Shown: positions 1-11,030, numbered from the stretch's first letter. The stretch: DNA of 64,000 nt from Sialis fuliginosa (GCA_961205875.1 OY540819.1:436501-500500); one strand, 5' to 3'. Notes: generated by a model from the sequence alone, not told the origin. Numbers and translations: made by a program.

Positions 1-340
1 CATGTTATAACCACCCTTAGCAGAATTAAGTCAAAAACATTTTTCTTTATTGTATAAATAACGAAAGATTAAAAACATTAAAAAAATAAAAATTAATTGT
101 ATGTAAGTAATTTTTATCGTAATTATATTAGTGGCCAACAAAACCAATAATTTTCTTAATATATATAAGTTGGGCTATAGCGGGTTGCAAAAAAAATAAT
201 TTTAATAATTAAAATAAAAAAATGGCGGCATTTTGAAAAGTGACTATTCATTGTTTTTTTTTTATGTTTTTAATCTTTCGCTATCTATACAATAAAAAAA
301 AATGTTTTTGACTCAATTCTGCTAGCGGTGCTAAAAACAT
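1..340. repeat. Short foldback (MITE-like) element with about 78-bp inverted ends
   Basis: The first 78 bases and roughly 263-340 are imperfect reverse complements. Both arms contain AGCAGAATT, GTCAAAAACATTTTT, TATTGTATA and CGAAAGATTAAAAACA in mirrored order, around an AT-rich loop. No coding capacity. The left end coincides with the window edge, so the element could start earlier and no target duplication can be tested. Confidence 0.6.
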
Positions 341-793
341 GTGTACTGAAGGTATATACAGAGCAAATTTGAAGTCAATTGGTTCAGTAGATCTTGTGAT
401 ATTACGGCAGCCATTTTCAGTTTTCAGTTTCGAGAAAAACGCGTTCAATGTTTATACATAGCTGGCCATTCAATGCTACGCATCATCTTCAAATCGCTAT
501 AACTCCGTCAGTTTTTGGAATTGAGGTATAGGGTTTTGAACACATATTTTTGAAACCCTGTTTATTGATAAAATGCAAAAAAAATTTTTTGATATTTTCA
601 CATTTTTAGACTAGAATACCCTCTTAATAAGCGAAAACGATTACTTGTGCAAAAAAAGTTGTAAGATCTTTATTGTAGGTAATTTTCTAAACTTTATATT
701 TGATAATAACTATTTTAGTCATAGAACCAATAGATACAGAGATATTTACTTAAAACTAATTGTTAGCACCTTTTGTGGGCTGTAAAAAAGTAT
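341..793. other. No gene; probable older repeat sequence
   Basis: AT-rich, without a credible reading frame. It leads into the P-family palindrome relic at 794-923 and may be a diverged internal part of the same element, but I could not align it confidently. Confidence 0.35.
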
Positions 794-923
794 GCTCGCA
801 TGGGATTGTTGGGGACTTTTGGTACCTTATTAATAAAGACAAAATGAAGGTGTATACAAAAATTCAGCTTATTGCGAATTTTTCCCCAGACACTGCTATT
901 TTTCGTCTAAATGTACTGGACTA
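794..923. repeat. Relic of P-family palindromic element, right end
   Basis: TTGGGGACTTTT, GAAGGTGTATACAAAAATTCAGCT and the following GC(G)A-TTTTT stretch match the right arm of the palindrome at 56130-58250. The block ends TACTGGACTA, the reverse complement of TAGTCCAGTA, which begins the family copies at 37909 and 56130. This relic therefore appears to supply a right terminus for the family. Confidence 0.5.
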
Positions 924-2055
924 TAATAATATAAGAAATTAGGTAACAAAAGCAAAATAAATCATTATTTGAAATGGACGTATATTTATTGTTTTTATTT
1001 AAAATGTTATAACTGTAAGTGTATGCTCCGCCCTAGAAAAAGATAACCGATGATGTTTGTCTTTAAATTTGAAATCTGTTGTAAGCGATTATGGCCTTTA
1101 GAGTGCCAGACGAGTTCTGCAGGTGACTGTACATATTTTGAGAAATGATTTTCAAACTATGGCGTTTAAAAACATCATGGAAATAGGTTATTTTATTATA
1201 ATGGGGTATTTTGATAAAAGTTTTAAAAGTAAAAATAATTATATTCCATTTTTTATTCATTAAAAAATAAAATAATACTACATTAAATAAATTTTCGGGC
1301 ATCCAAACAAAATAAATAAATTTTAACTCTTTTCTCACACAATGTTTTTCTAGAAAAAGATAAAGTACTGAATATAATTTTCTGTATTTTTAAATCGATA
1401 AATAATTTAAACATAAACTGACTTATTGTTAGTAATGTACAGATATTATCTTAACTTGAGTATTTTTTTTAGAATTTGTCGTATTTTTGATAAGATAAGT
1501 GTTTATAGATTCAGTTCTTTGTGTCAAAGTATTTTATGTCAATTTTTATAGAAAGTTAATTTTTAAGGGATTTCTGACTGTGTTTTTTTTTTTAAATTGC
1601 TAAGTTAAAAAGCACTAATATATTTGTAATTATTATTAAATTAAAAAATAGTGTAATAATTTAAAAAATTATTTTATAAATAATAAAAACAGGACCAGTG
1701 TTAGAGATAAATATATACATATTTTATTTCAGGAAAACATTTCAAAATAATTTCATTAAATATTTATTTTAAAATATTATAAAGAAATAATCTTTTTAAA
1801 ATATATAGTAACATCTTTTTCAATGAAAGATAAAGGGGTGTGAAAATTGTTTTCGTAGAAGGGGTAATTTTTAACTAAAAAAAGTATTTCTTTAGTGCAA
1901 AAATAAATATAGTTTTTATGTTAGGCTTCAAAATACAAATTAAATAATATTTTAAGTTATTTTATGTTAGTTATTTTATAAAAGTCCGCCAACCCTGAAT
2001 ACATTAATTGATTCAAATTTTTGTATATTTGCTGAAAATGTATCATTTTTATATA
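924..2055. other. No gene recognised
   Basis: Very AT-rich intergenic sequence with many short A/T runs. Possible reading frames on either strand are short and of low complexity, with no recognisable domain. Confidence 0.5.
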
Positions 2056-2736
2056 CAGGGTGTCATATATGTTCTGGGACGGTTGAATATTTCGAATGGT
2101 ACATACAGCATCGAAAAACAAAAAAATACGTGTTCAATATTTTTGAAAAAGCTATTCAACTACACCAAACTCAACCCCCCCATCCCTACCCACAGGGGTT
2201 GGGGGAGGGGGTAACTTTGTTATCTTCAATGGAAACTCCCAATTTTGTATAAAATATTTTTTTGTATTCGGGGGAAATGGCACTATAATTGCTGTCCGAA
2301 AAGAAAAATTGTGTAAGAGAAATTCCCGAGTAAAAAAACAAACGGCCGTGTGGTCGCCGCCCTAGTGTGGCCGTGGTGCGGGCATGATGCGACCGTACGG
2401 CCGAGCTTGTTTCACAAGCAAACCTAGTGCGGCCCTGGTGCGGACCCGCGCCCGGCCACGACCACACGGCCGTTTGTTTTTTTACACGGGAATTTCTCTT
2501 GCAAAATTTGTCTTTTCGGACAGCAATTACAGCACCATCAAAAATTGGGAGTTTCCATTTAAGATATCTAAGTTTTCCCCTCCCCCACCCCCTGTGAGTG
2601 ATGGTGGGGGGGGGGGGTCAAGTTTGGTGTAGTTGAATAGCTATTTCAAAAATATTGAACACGTATTTTTTTGTTTTTCGATGCTGTATGTACCATTCGA
2701 AATATTCAACCGTCCCGAAACATATTTGACACCCTG
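2056..2736. mobile_element. Palindromic MITE with CAGGGTGTC ends, TA-flanked
   Basis: Starts TA|CAGGGTGTCA and ends GACACCCTG|TA. The outer about 165 bp on each side are inverted copies, including the blocks ACGGTTGAATATTTCGAATGG and its complement, and a C-rich/G-rich pair near 2176 and 2600. An inner, GC-rich inverted repeat (CAAACGGCCGTGTGGTCG near 2339, complement near 2455) lies in the loop. It resembles non-autonomous Tc1/mariner-like elements by its TA target, but has no transposase. Confidence 0.65.
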
Positions 2737-3088
2737 TATATTTAGTAAGATTAGATATGGCCCGCGTAAAGGCCTCTCTATTGATCTTTGTAAAGGTGAG
2801 ATAACAACAAATGTTACTACGCATAATGCATGTTAACAATAATTTATGTGACTTGAAATATATAAATTTTTTGTATTAATATACATTTTTTAAATAAAAA
2901 TTTTGTATAAAATAAAACAATTAATTAACAGATCCATGTGTTACTGTGAACGGTTCCCTGAATACTTTAGGTACAAATATTTACACATAATTTGTTAAAA
3001 CATGTAAAATATTATTTATTATTTTACAATATTTAAATTATTTTATTTTTAATATATTTTTATTTTTATCATTGTTTTTATGGGTTCC
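2737..3088. other. No gene recognised
   Basis: AT-rich spacer between two foldback elements; nothing identifiable. Confidence 0.5.
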
Positions 3089-3627
3089 GGTCAATTTATC
3101 GTAAACAATTTATCGTAAACAGTTTATCGTACAACAGTTTATCGTAAAACAATTTACCGAACGAACAATTTATCGTATGAACAATTTACCGTAAGAACAA
3201 TTTATCGTAAAACAATTTATCGTAAGAACAATTTATCGTATGGACAATTTACCGTATGAACAATTTATCGTAAAACAATTTATCGTAGAACAATTTATCG
3301 TAAAACAATTTATCGTAAAACAATTTATCGTAAAACAATTTATCGTAAAACAATTTATCGTAGAGCAATTTATCGTAAAACAATTTATCGTAAAACAATT
3401 TATGTATGTATGTAAGAACAATTTATCGTAAAACAATTTATCGTAAGAACAATTTATCGTAAGAACAATTTATCGTATGGACAATTTACCGTATGAACAA
3501 TTTATCGTAAAACAATTTATCGTAGAACAATTTATCGTAAAACAATTTATCGTAAAACAATTTATCGTAAAACAATTTATCGTAGAGCAATTTATCGTAA
3601 AACAATTTATCGTAAAACAATTTATGT
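3089..3627 (+). repeat. Tandem array of 15-16-bp units, left arm
   Basis: About 30 copies of CAATTTATCGTAAAA or CAATTTATCGTAAGAA, with occasional ACCG or TAGAG variants. A second-order block of about 237 bp is duplicated (3237-3410 is nearly repeated at 3474-3625). Reading frames through it are repeat artefacts. Confidence 0.85.
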
Positions 3628-3890
3628 ATTATTATTGTCACAGACTCCACTGGACTTATACGTATTAAGGTCAAATCAATTATGAAAATATTATATAATA
3701 TATTATTATATAGAAACCTTGTTTTCTAATTTTATCAATTAAAAAAAATGTACAGATGCGTATTAAGTTAGATTTTAGGCCCAAATTATTAAAATAATAA
3801 ATACACATTACATATAAATAATATATATAAACCTTATTTATTATTTAATCAATTAAAAAAAATGTACAGAAGCGTATTGAGTAATTATTG

Positions 3891-4740
3891 AGACCCGTGT
3901 ATTAAACTAATTAATAAACTCACAACTCGCCCCCTGTCACAGATGGAGGGTTGTAACTGGTCTCATTGGATCCGGCGGGAAAAATACTATAGGATTCTAG
4001 AGGGATGGGGGGCAAAACAACCCTCTATCTAGCACAGGAGTCGAGATATTTACGATTTTCTGTAATGAATACCATAAGTAGCGAAACAGAAAAATTCAAT
4101 ATTTACAATAAATACTGCATATAAACATAAGATATTATTATTTAATTTAATAGAATGAAATAAAAAGTTCAGGCATGTATTAAGTGATATTTTAGGCCCG
4201 TATTGTTAAAACAACAAATACACATATGTATATAGAAACCTTGTTTATAATTTAGTCAGTTAAAAATAATTGTACAGAAGCGTATTGAGTGATTTTTGAG
4301 ACCCGTGTATTAAACTAATTAATAAACTCACAAATCGCCCCCTGTCACAGATGGAGGGTTGTAACTGGTCTCATTGGATCCGGCGGGAAAAATACTATAG
4401 GATTCTAGGGGAATGGGGGGCAAAACAACCCTCTATCTAGCACAGGAGTCGAGATATTTACGATTTTCTGTAATGAATACCATAAGTAGCGAAACAGAAA
4501 AATTCAATATTTACAATAAATACTGCATATAAACATAAGATATTATTATGTAATTTAATAGAATGAAATAAAAAGTTCAGGCATGTATTAAGTGATATTT
4601 TAGGCCCGTATTGTTAAAACAACAAATACACATATATTAAATAGAAACTTTGTTTATAATTTAGTCAATTAAAAATAATTGTACAGAACCTTATTGAGTG
4701 ATTTTTGAGGCCCGTGTTTAATTAATAAACTCGCCTCTGT
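3891..4740 (+). repeat. About 408-bp tandem unit, left arm (2+ copies)
   Basis: Successive units start near 3891, 4299 and 4707 at the landmark ACCCGTGT(A)TTAA. Each full unit has a GC-richer core (CCCCCTGTCACAGATGGAGG, then GGATCCGGCGGGAAAAATAC) followed by about 250 bp of AT-rich sequence. The third copy is cut short at the loop. Confidence 0.8.
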
Positions 4741-4762
4741 CACGTGATGAAAGAATGTAATA

Positions 4763-4812
4763 TAACATTGTTTTACATTGAACTGTTTACCATAAATTGA
4801 ACGCAAATCGAT
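4763..4812 (+). repeat. Degenerate internal copy of the foldback right terminus
   Basis: The sequence from GTTTTACATTGAACTGTTTACC to AAATTGAACGCAAATCG resembles the right outer end (GTTTACGATAAATTGACCGCAAATCG at 6912-6938). It lies in the central loop, next to the truncated third left unit. Confidence 0.55.
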
Positions 4813-4854
4813 TAAATAATATTCAATGTTTCTAAATAGTAGGTATACGTGAAT

Positions 4855-6303
4855 TTGTTATTTTAAGAATACAGGCCTATATTATCACTTGATATACATC
4901 TGTACATTTTTAAAATTTATTTAATTTAGTAATAATATCTAAGGTATATTATTATTGTGTAAGAGGTGGATATTGATTTTGTTTCTTTTTCACTATTTAT
5001 TCATAATAGAAAATCGTAATTAACACGTCACCTATACGAGTAAGGGGGTTGTTTTTAATTAGTTTAATACACGGGACTCAAAAATCACTCAATACGCTTC
5101 TGTACAATTATTTTTAACTGACTAAATTATAAACAAGGTTTCTATATACATATGTGTATTTGTTGTTTTAACAATACGGGCCTAAAATATCACTTAATAC
5201 ATGCCTGAACTTTTTATTTCATTCTATTAAATTAAATAATAATATCTTATGTTTATATGCAGTATTTATTGTAAATATTGAATTTTTCTGTTTCGCTACT
5301 TATGGTATTCATTACAGAAAATCGTAAATATCTCGACTCCTGTGCTAGATAGAGGGTTGTTTTGCCCCCAATCCTCCTAGAATCCTATAGTATTTTTCCC
5401 GCCGGATCCAATGAGACCAGTTACAACCCTCCATCTGTGACAGGGGGTGATTTGTGAGTTTTTTAATTAGTTTAATACACGGGCCTCAAAAATCACTCAA
5501 TTCGCTTCTGTATAATTATTTTTAACTGACTAAATTATAAACAAGGTTTCTATATACATATGTGTATTTGTTGTTTTAACAATACGGGCCTAAAATATCA
5601 CTTAATACATGCCTGAACTTTGTATTTCATTCTATTAAATTACATAATAATATCTTATGTTTATATGCAGTATTTATTGTAAATATTGAATTTTTCTGTT
5701 TCGCTACTTATGGTATTCATTACAGAAAATCGTAAATATCTCGACTCCTGTGCTAGATAGAGGGTTGTTTTGCCCCCCATTCCCCTAGAATCCTATAGTA
5801 TTTTTCCCGCCGGATCCAATGAGACCAGTTACAACCCTCCATCTGTGACAGGGGGCGATTTGTGAGTTTATTAATTAGTTTAATACACGGGTCTCAAAAA
5901 TCACTCAATACGCTTCTGTACAATTATTTTTAACTGACTAAATTATAAACAAGGTTTCTATATACATATGTGTATTTGTTGTTTTAACAATACGGGCCTA
6001 AAATATCACTTAATACATGCCTGAACTTTTTATTTCATTCTATTAAATTAAATAATAATATCTTATGTTTATATGCAGTATTTATTGTAAATATTGAATT
6101 TTTCTGTTTCGCTACTTATGGTATTCATTACAGAAAATCGTAAATATCTCGACTCCTGTGCTAGATAGAGGGTTGTTTTGCCCCCCATCCCTCTAGAATC
6201 CTATAGTATTTTTCCCGCCGGATCCAATGAGACCAGTTACAACCCTCCATCTGTGACAGGGGGCGAGTTGTGAGTTTATTAATTAGTTTAATACACGGGT
6301 CTC
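4855..6303 (-). repeat. About 408-bp tandem unit, right arm (3 copies plus one diverged)
   Basis: The mirrored landmark TTAATACACGGG occurs near 5066, 5475, 5882 and 6290, so three full units follow in reverse orientation. A fourth, diverged unit occupies about 4855-5060. The left arm has only two full units, so copy number is asymmetric. Confidence 0.75.
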
Positions 6304-6566
6304 AATAATTACTCAATACGCTTCTGTACATTTTTTTTAATTGATTAAATAATAAATAAGGTTTATATATATTATTTATATGTAATGTGTATTTATTATT
6401 TTAATAATTTGGGCCTAAAATCTAACTTAATACGCATCTGTACATTTTTTTTAATTGATAAAATTAGAAAACAAGGTTTCTATATAATAATATATTATAT
6501 AATATTTTCATAATTGATTTGACCTTAATACGTATAAGTCCAGTGGAGTCTGTGACAATAATAATA

Positions 6567-6931
6567 CATAAATTGTTTTACGATAAATTGTTTTACGATA
6601 AATTGCTCTACGATAAATTGTTTTACGATAAATTGTTTTACGATAAATTGTTTTACGATAAATTGTTCTACGATAAATTGTTTTACGATAAATTGTTCAT
6701 ACGGTAAATTGTCCATACGATAAATTGTTCTTACGATAAATTGTTCTTACGATAAATTGTTCTTACGGTAAATTGTCCATACGATAAATTGTTCTTACGA
6801 TAAATTGTTTTACGATAAATTGTTCTTACGGTAAATTGTTCATACGATAAATTGTTCGTTCGGTAAATTGTTTTACGATGAACTGTTTACGATAAACTGT
6901 TTTACGATAAACTGTTTACGATAAATTGACC
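6567..6931 (-). repeat. Tandem array of 15-16-bp units, right arm
   Basis: TTTTACGATAAATTG and TTCTTACGATAAATTG repeats, the mirror of the left array but with fewer copies (about 24), ending in the terminal GTTTACGATAAATTGACC. Confidence 0.85.
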
Positions 6932-6933
6932 GC

Positions 6934-7108
6934 AAATCGGCTATCACATAGCATCTTTGGCATATAAAAAAAGTTTCATCATCTGTAAGGGTTTCTGGGT
7001 TTATTTGTCCCATTTCTTCCCTTCTTTGCTGCGAAAAACTGACAAAAAATAATACAAAAAGTCATACAAATTACAAACACGTGAATGTGGACAGTCCACA
7101 GGTACAAC
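6934..7108 (-). repeat. Truncated copy of the TA-flanked element at 22759-23705
   Basis: Reverse complement of about 23148-23312, including the short coding segment and the GTACCTGTGGACAGTCCAC motif. The match starts abruptly at the foldback right end and stops at 7108, where another repeat begins. Confidence 0.75.
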
Positions 7109-7235
7109 TATTTTGTGAACTAGAGCAGTGATACTCAACATTTTTAAATAGTTTCATTTGTTTTGATCTGGTTGATTTTTTCTGTATTGGTGATTGCAAT
7201 TTCATAGTTTTATATTAATAATTAATTATTATTTA
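7109..7235 (+). repeat. Dispersed repeat shared with 11176-11290
   Basis: GTGAACTAGAGCAGTGATAC followed by TCAACATTTTTAA and a TTTTTTCT...GATGCAATTTC-type stretch is shared by the two places. Function unknown. Its end (7209-7252) runs into a short piece of repeat R (TTAATAATTAATTATT, ATTGGGTGCAGG). Confidence 0.6.
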
Positions 7236-7485
7236 AATATTGGGTGCAGGGTAAGTGAAAAAACAACACCTAAATACATTTATTTAAATTATGATTTATT
7301 ATTTTTATTTATTTAATACAATATTATACCATCCTGATATTTTAAAAAATTATTTGAATTGTTTTCAAGCTGAACTATAATTTTTTTGGCGGATAACATG
7401 GTAGATTTTCTTATATTTTTTTTTATTTTGCGAGAACTTTTGGTTTGCCTGTCTATTATAGATTCTGAATAGATTATCCAGTGTT

Positions 7486-7919
7486 TAAAAACCGACTGGG
7501 ATGCTTCTGCAAAAGGGAGATGGACACATCGTCTTATCCCTCAGGTATATAGTTGGATACACCGCAAACGCGGATAAGTCAACTACTACCTGACGCAGAT
7601 GCTCTCAGAGCATGGCTGCTATAGAGCTTACCTCCATATGTTTAAATATGAGGAGTCCCCAGACTGTCCGACCGGTTGTGATGTACCAGAAGATGCAGAA
7701 CATGTGTTCTTCCACTGTCCACGCTTCAGGCCAAACCGTGAGGAGTTCGAAAGGGTACTAGGTGAGGCTCAAACATCTGAGGACTTAGTACATCATATGC
7801 TCAGATCGGATGAGGTCTGGGCTGCTTTCAGTGGCTTTGCTTCCTTGGTTCTTAAGGAACTACGGAGGGAGGAGGGAAGCAACAACTTTGCCCCCCTCTT
7901 GAACAAGGCTAGATGAAAC
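7486..7919 (+). pseudogene. LINE (R1/Jockey-type) reverse transcriptase C-terminal fragment
   Basis: In one frame the sequence reads DWDASAKGRWTHRLIP, then WIHRKRG, an in-frame TAA near 7576, VNYYLTQMLSEHGCYRAYL, and CPTGC..EDAEHVFFHCPRF. That is the tail of many arthropod non-LTR retrotransposon ORF2 proteins, with the cysteine-histidine motif after the RT domain. The open part at 7599-7916 has 105 codons. The RT and endonuclease domains are missing, so this is a 5'-truncated copy with at least one nonsense codon. GC content is higher than its surroundings. R1 versus Jockey clade is not resolved. Confidence 0.75.
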
Positions 7920-8036
7920 TAGGATTTCGTGCCCATTGAGACTTTGGATCAGCTTGTTGAGAACTATCAATTTGCAAAGTTTCAAAAAAATTGGCCGGAA
8001 CCCATTTTCCATAAGGATTGTGCGGAGTCCTTTATA

Positions 8037-8400
8037 TTAATAATAAATTATTCGTTAAGGATTGGGTGTAGGATATGTGAAATGACAACACAACAGACCC
8101 CCACTATAAATAAACAGAGCAATAAAAAGTTTCATTACATTTTTATTATTTTTTCGAATAATAATATTAAGTGTGTGAAAAAAAATTATTTAATTAACGG
8201 AGATTGAGACGGTACCTTTGACTCCACAAACCCTGCTGTAAAAACTAAAACAAATTATCTTCAAGGAGAAATAGAACAAAAATAAAATAAAACTCGTTAA
8301 TAACTTTATAAATTGTTTATTTGACAAAAAACTTAGCAACAAATTATTGTATACGTAGATATATTGTATATCATACGTTGTGGTGTTCAAATATTACTAT
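8037..8400 (+). repeat. Dispersed repeat R, copy 1, left part
   Basis: Near-identical to 12013-12410, from GGATTGGGTGTAGGATATGTG through GAGACGGTACC to GTTGTGGTGTTCAAATATTACTAT. Continues at 9130 after a 729-bp insertion. A third copy in reverse orientation is at 37718-37907. Class unknown. Confidence 0.75.
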
Positions 8401-9129
8401 ATAATATTACCAACAAACATATATTATGAGTTGAAATAATCTCTTTCTAATGCATTGTTGGTTTAAAAGAATTCTCAAGATATTATGTGTTTTTACAGTC
8501 TATAGTATAATAATATTACTTAACTGGAAACCCGCGTAAGATAAATACGCACGTAACTTCGGAGAAAACTGGATAGCCGGTTACACAAAGTGTCGTCAGT
8601 TGAAATTTGGAGTTTCGATCGAAAACACCTTGGATAATCTAAAGTCACAATCACAAGTAGAGGAGTCCCTGTAACCTTCCTTCGAAGTGATTGGTGTTTA
8701 GTTATTATTTGTGTATATATTTCGCTATTTTGCCTTTGTGTTTTACTTATTTGTTCACTCATTCGGAATTTTTGTATTAAGTTTATTTTCTTAATGTGGG
8801 ACGTTTACGAATAGTGCCCAAATATAATAATTTGTGAAACATACTATTTTATTATTAGCGCGTGCTTAGTGTTGTTATTTTTTGTGTTCATTAGTTCATT
8901 AATTTTTCCTTATGTTCTTTAGAACTGTATAACCTTTCCAGCAGTATTTTATTAGTGAGCTGGCTATGGTTTCATTTGTTGATCGTAAAATTAAGTTATG
9001 TATTGCGTTTTTGGTGTGTAAAGTATTTATTGGTATGTAATTAGAATAAAGTTTACTATCTGAGTAATTTTTTTTTAAGAAAACTAAGTTTTGGGTTTTT
9101 TATTTCTAATATGTTATTTCCACGTTACA
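8401..9129 (+). mobile_element. 729-bp insertion in repeat R, possible solo LTR
   Basis: Comparison with the uninterrupted copy at 12400-12425 shows that 8401-9129 is extra and is flanked on both sides by ACTAT (8396-8400 and 9130-9134), as expected for a 5-bp target duplication. It has no reading frame of note but contains AATAAA near 9046 in a U-rich context. Termini ATAATATTACC...CACGTTACA do not match a TG...CA LTR exactly on the left, so the solo-LTR label is tentative. Confidence 0.5.
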
Positions 9130-9274
9130 ACTATTAAATATATTAAATATTCTTAGTAAATACATTATTATATTATTACACTACATATAGTTTTGTGAGA
9201 AATAATTATACAGTATGCATGAAATTAACATTCAAAAAAATTAAATTATCATACATTTACATTGTTTGTACATT
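9130..9274 (+). repeat. Dispersed repeat R, copy 1, right part
   Basis: Continues the match to copy 2: ATTCTTAGTAAATACATTAT (copy 2 at 12411-12441) and then ACTACATATAGTTTTGTGAG through CATTTACATTGTTTGTACATT (copy 2 at 18506-18597). The match stops at 9274, where the copia-like LTR begins. Confidence 0.7.
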
Positions 9275-9459
9275 TGTTGGGTTGGTAGTGCGTATAGTAA
9301 ATTTGTACTGCACGACATCTATACACAACAAGTAGTAACTAAGTATGGCCGTTAAGATGAAAACGTGTTTGTAATGTAAAGTATAATTTAACGTAATAGA
9401 ATACATATTATTTTCACAAAGTCTGTATTATTTCTCCACAAGATCCTCTGAAATTCACA
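9275..9459 (+). mobile_element. Copia-like 5' LTR
   Basis: Repeat R is broken here by a segment beginning TGTTGGGTTGG and ending TTCACA, a TG...CA pair spaced 185 bp, followed at once by TGGTAGCAATTCG, a plausible primer-binding site. The gag start lies 92 bp further on. No second LTR was found in the window, so the boundaries rest on the broken repeat and the gag context only. Confidence 0.5.
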
Positions 9460-9550
9460 TGGTAGCAATTCGTGGTTTGGGTGAAAATAAAATTTTATGT
9501 AAAGAAAAAGAAAAGTAAAGTGAGATTATAAGTTCCAAGAATATTCAAAA

Positions 9551-10186
9551 ATGGCTGATGAAGTAAGAATTCCATTGTTTGATGGAAAAGAATATGAATG
9601 TTGGAAGAAAAGATTAATAATGATTTTAAAATTGAAGAAATGTGAAATAGTTGTAAATAGAACAAGAACAACTGAAGATACAGAAAATGAGTGGAGTGAA
9701 AAAGATCTAAAAGCTATAAATGTAATATACAGTGGAATTTCAAATGATCAGTTACAGTTTATTAAAGAAAAAGAAACGGCCTATGAGATAATTAAAAAGT
9801 TCGATGAAATGTATTTAAAAGAATCAACTGCACTCCAAATATGTGTGAGAAATAAATTAGAGAGATTAAGGTTAAGAGATTTTGAAGACACAGCTACATT
9901 TTTTACTGAATTTGAAAAATTAATAAATGAATTAAAGAGTGCTGGTGCAAAAGTATCTGAAAAAGAAAAGTTAAGTTACATGATAAAGATGCTCCCAAGT
10001 TCGTTGAGTTACGTCGGGGACTTAATTGATGTTTTAAAAGAAGGTGACCAGACTGTTGAATATGTGAAAAGTAAAATTAAAATGATTGAAGTGAAAGAAA
10101 AAGAAGAAAATAGTAAAAGCAGTACAAGTGTATTCAAGACAGAAAGAAAACAAGATCAAACTTGTTTTAAGTATGTAAACAAATAA
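9551..10186 (+). CDS. Ty1/copia-type Gag, truncated at the zinc knuckle
   Basis: A 211-residue open frame. The N-terminus (IPLFDGKEYECWKKRLIMIL) and central blocks (W..LKAINVIYSGISN; YEIIKKFDEMY; LERLRLRDFEDTATFFTEFE; EKLSYMIKMLPSSL) follow the copia Gag fold (UBN2/DUF4219-like family). It ends TCFKYVNK, where a CCHC knuckle would begin with C..C, so the stop falls just after the first cysteine. No protease, integrase or reverse transcriptase follows. The start ATG has AAAA before it. In copia elements Gag packages RNA in cytoplasmic particles. This is either a 3'-truncated element or a copy kept for its Gag alone; the clean frame leaves both open. Confidence 0.75.
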   Translation: MADEVRIPLFDGKEYECWKKRLIMILKLKKCEIVVNRTRTTEDTENEWSEKDLKAINVIYSGISNDQLQFIKEKETAYEIIKKFDEMYLKESTALQICVRNKLERLRLRDFEDTATFFTEFEKLINELKSAGAKVSEKEKLSYMIKMLPSSLSYVGDLIDVLKEGDQTVEYVKSKIKMIEVKEKEENSKSSTSVFKTERKQDQTCFKYVNK

Positions 10187-10846
10187 TTTCAATAAAATAT
10201 CGCAATATATATAAATATATATTTTAGATAATTCTTTATGACTATAGTGCGGTTAATCATATTGACCTTTCTATTTTCAGTTAAAAATAAGCCCGCCACA
10301 AGTTCCCTCGGCGCTGTAATCGATTTAGTTTCTCCCGTCACCTGCTTCGCATCCAGCAAATAATAAATATTTTATTTAAAGTAGACAGTACAGACATAAT
10401 AATAAATTTAAAATAATTACTATTATTAGACATAATATAAAGTAAGAAATAAAATATATTGTACTTAATTTAAGAATTTATATATTTGTATATTGTTGAT
10501 ATTAATGTAATACATAAATGCCAAAATAAACTTATTGTTGGTAGGTAAGTAGTCGTATCAATTCATGGTTTTACATTCTTATAAGAATGCTATATATAAT
10601 AATAGCTTTCCAGCAGTTGTGAGAAACATGCCGCATTCCAATAAATAATATATATATGTAACTGCCTTAAAAATAAAAAATAAAGTATCATTAAGATTTA
10701 TGATCTTACAATCAGTAACTAATAATAAGAGTTTACTTTTACATGCATTTATTTTTTTATTTTATAATACTTCAATAATAAATAATTACGATAGTTTTAT
10801 TTATTTTTTAAATATTATATGCAATGATTTGTGCTTATGTACTTAC
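10187..10846. other. No gene recognised
   Basis: AT-rich. No pol-like coding continues from the copia gag, and no match to its LTR was found. Confidence 0.5.
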
Positions 10847-11028
10847 ATGTATTGTTAAAATATCCAAAAATTCGAAATAATACGATGACAACGTTTAATA
10901 AATATGTATTTGCAAGCCACTTTCCTGTATTACATTTAAATGAGCATGCCGGTGTGACGTAATTCCCGCGCGGGCGCTGATTGGTCAAATCTACTGAGGT
11001 AACCTGTTATATATAAACCTTGGTCAAA
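10847..11028 (+). repeat. Relic related to the MITE at 59812-60183
   Basis: Shares TGTTAAAATATC-AAAAA(T)CGAA, then GTGACGTAATTCCCGCGC and GCGCTGATTGGTCAA, with the right half of that MITE, followed by CCTTGG. Only one arm is recognisable. Confidence 0.5.
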
Positions 11029-11030
11029 CA

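Larger units (their letters stand above)
3089..6931. mobile_element. 3.8-kb foldback element with arms made of tandem repeats
   Basis: Begins GGTCAATTTATCGTAAAC and ends with its reverse complement. Each arm is, from outside in: an array of 15-16-bp units (CAATTTATCGTAAAA and variants), a unique segment of about 250 bp, and tandem copies of a roughly 408-bp unit. The arms pair over about 1.7 kb around a loop near 4740-5040. No transposase. The architecture recalls Drosophila FB elements (terminal inverted repeats built of short tandem repeats), though sequence relationship to them is not claimed. No target duplication was found, so the exact ends are provisional. Confidence 0.75.

Noticed and set aside
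3089-3627. CRISPR-like regular repeats
   Set aside because: Units are contiguous with no unique spacers, and the context is eukaryotic transposon DNA.
3237-3674. Open frames of about 62 codons on both strands in the short-repeat array (also 6519-6716)
   Set aside because: They are read-throughs of a 15-bp unit (a multiple of three) that lacks stops; the same frames appear on both strands and in both arms.
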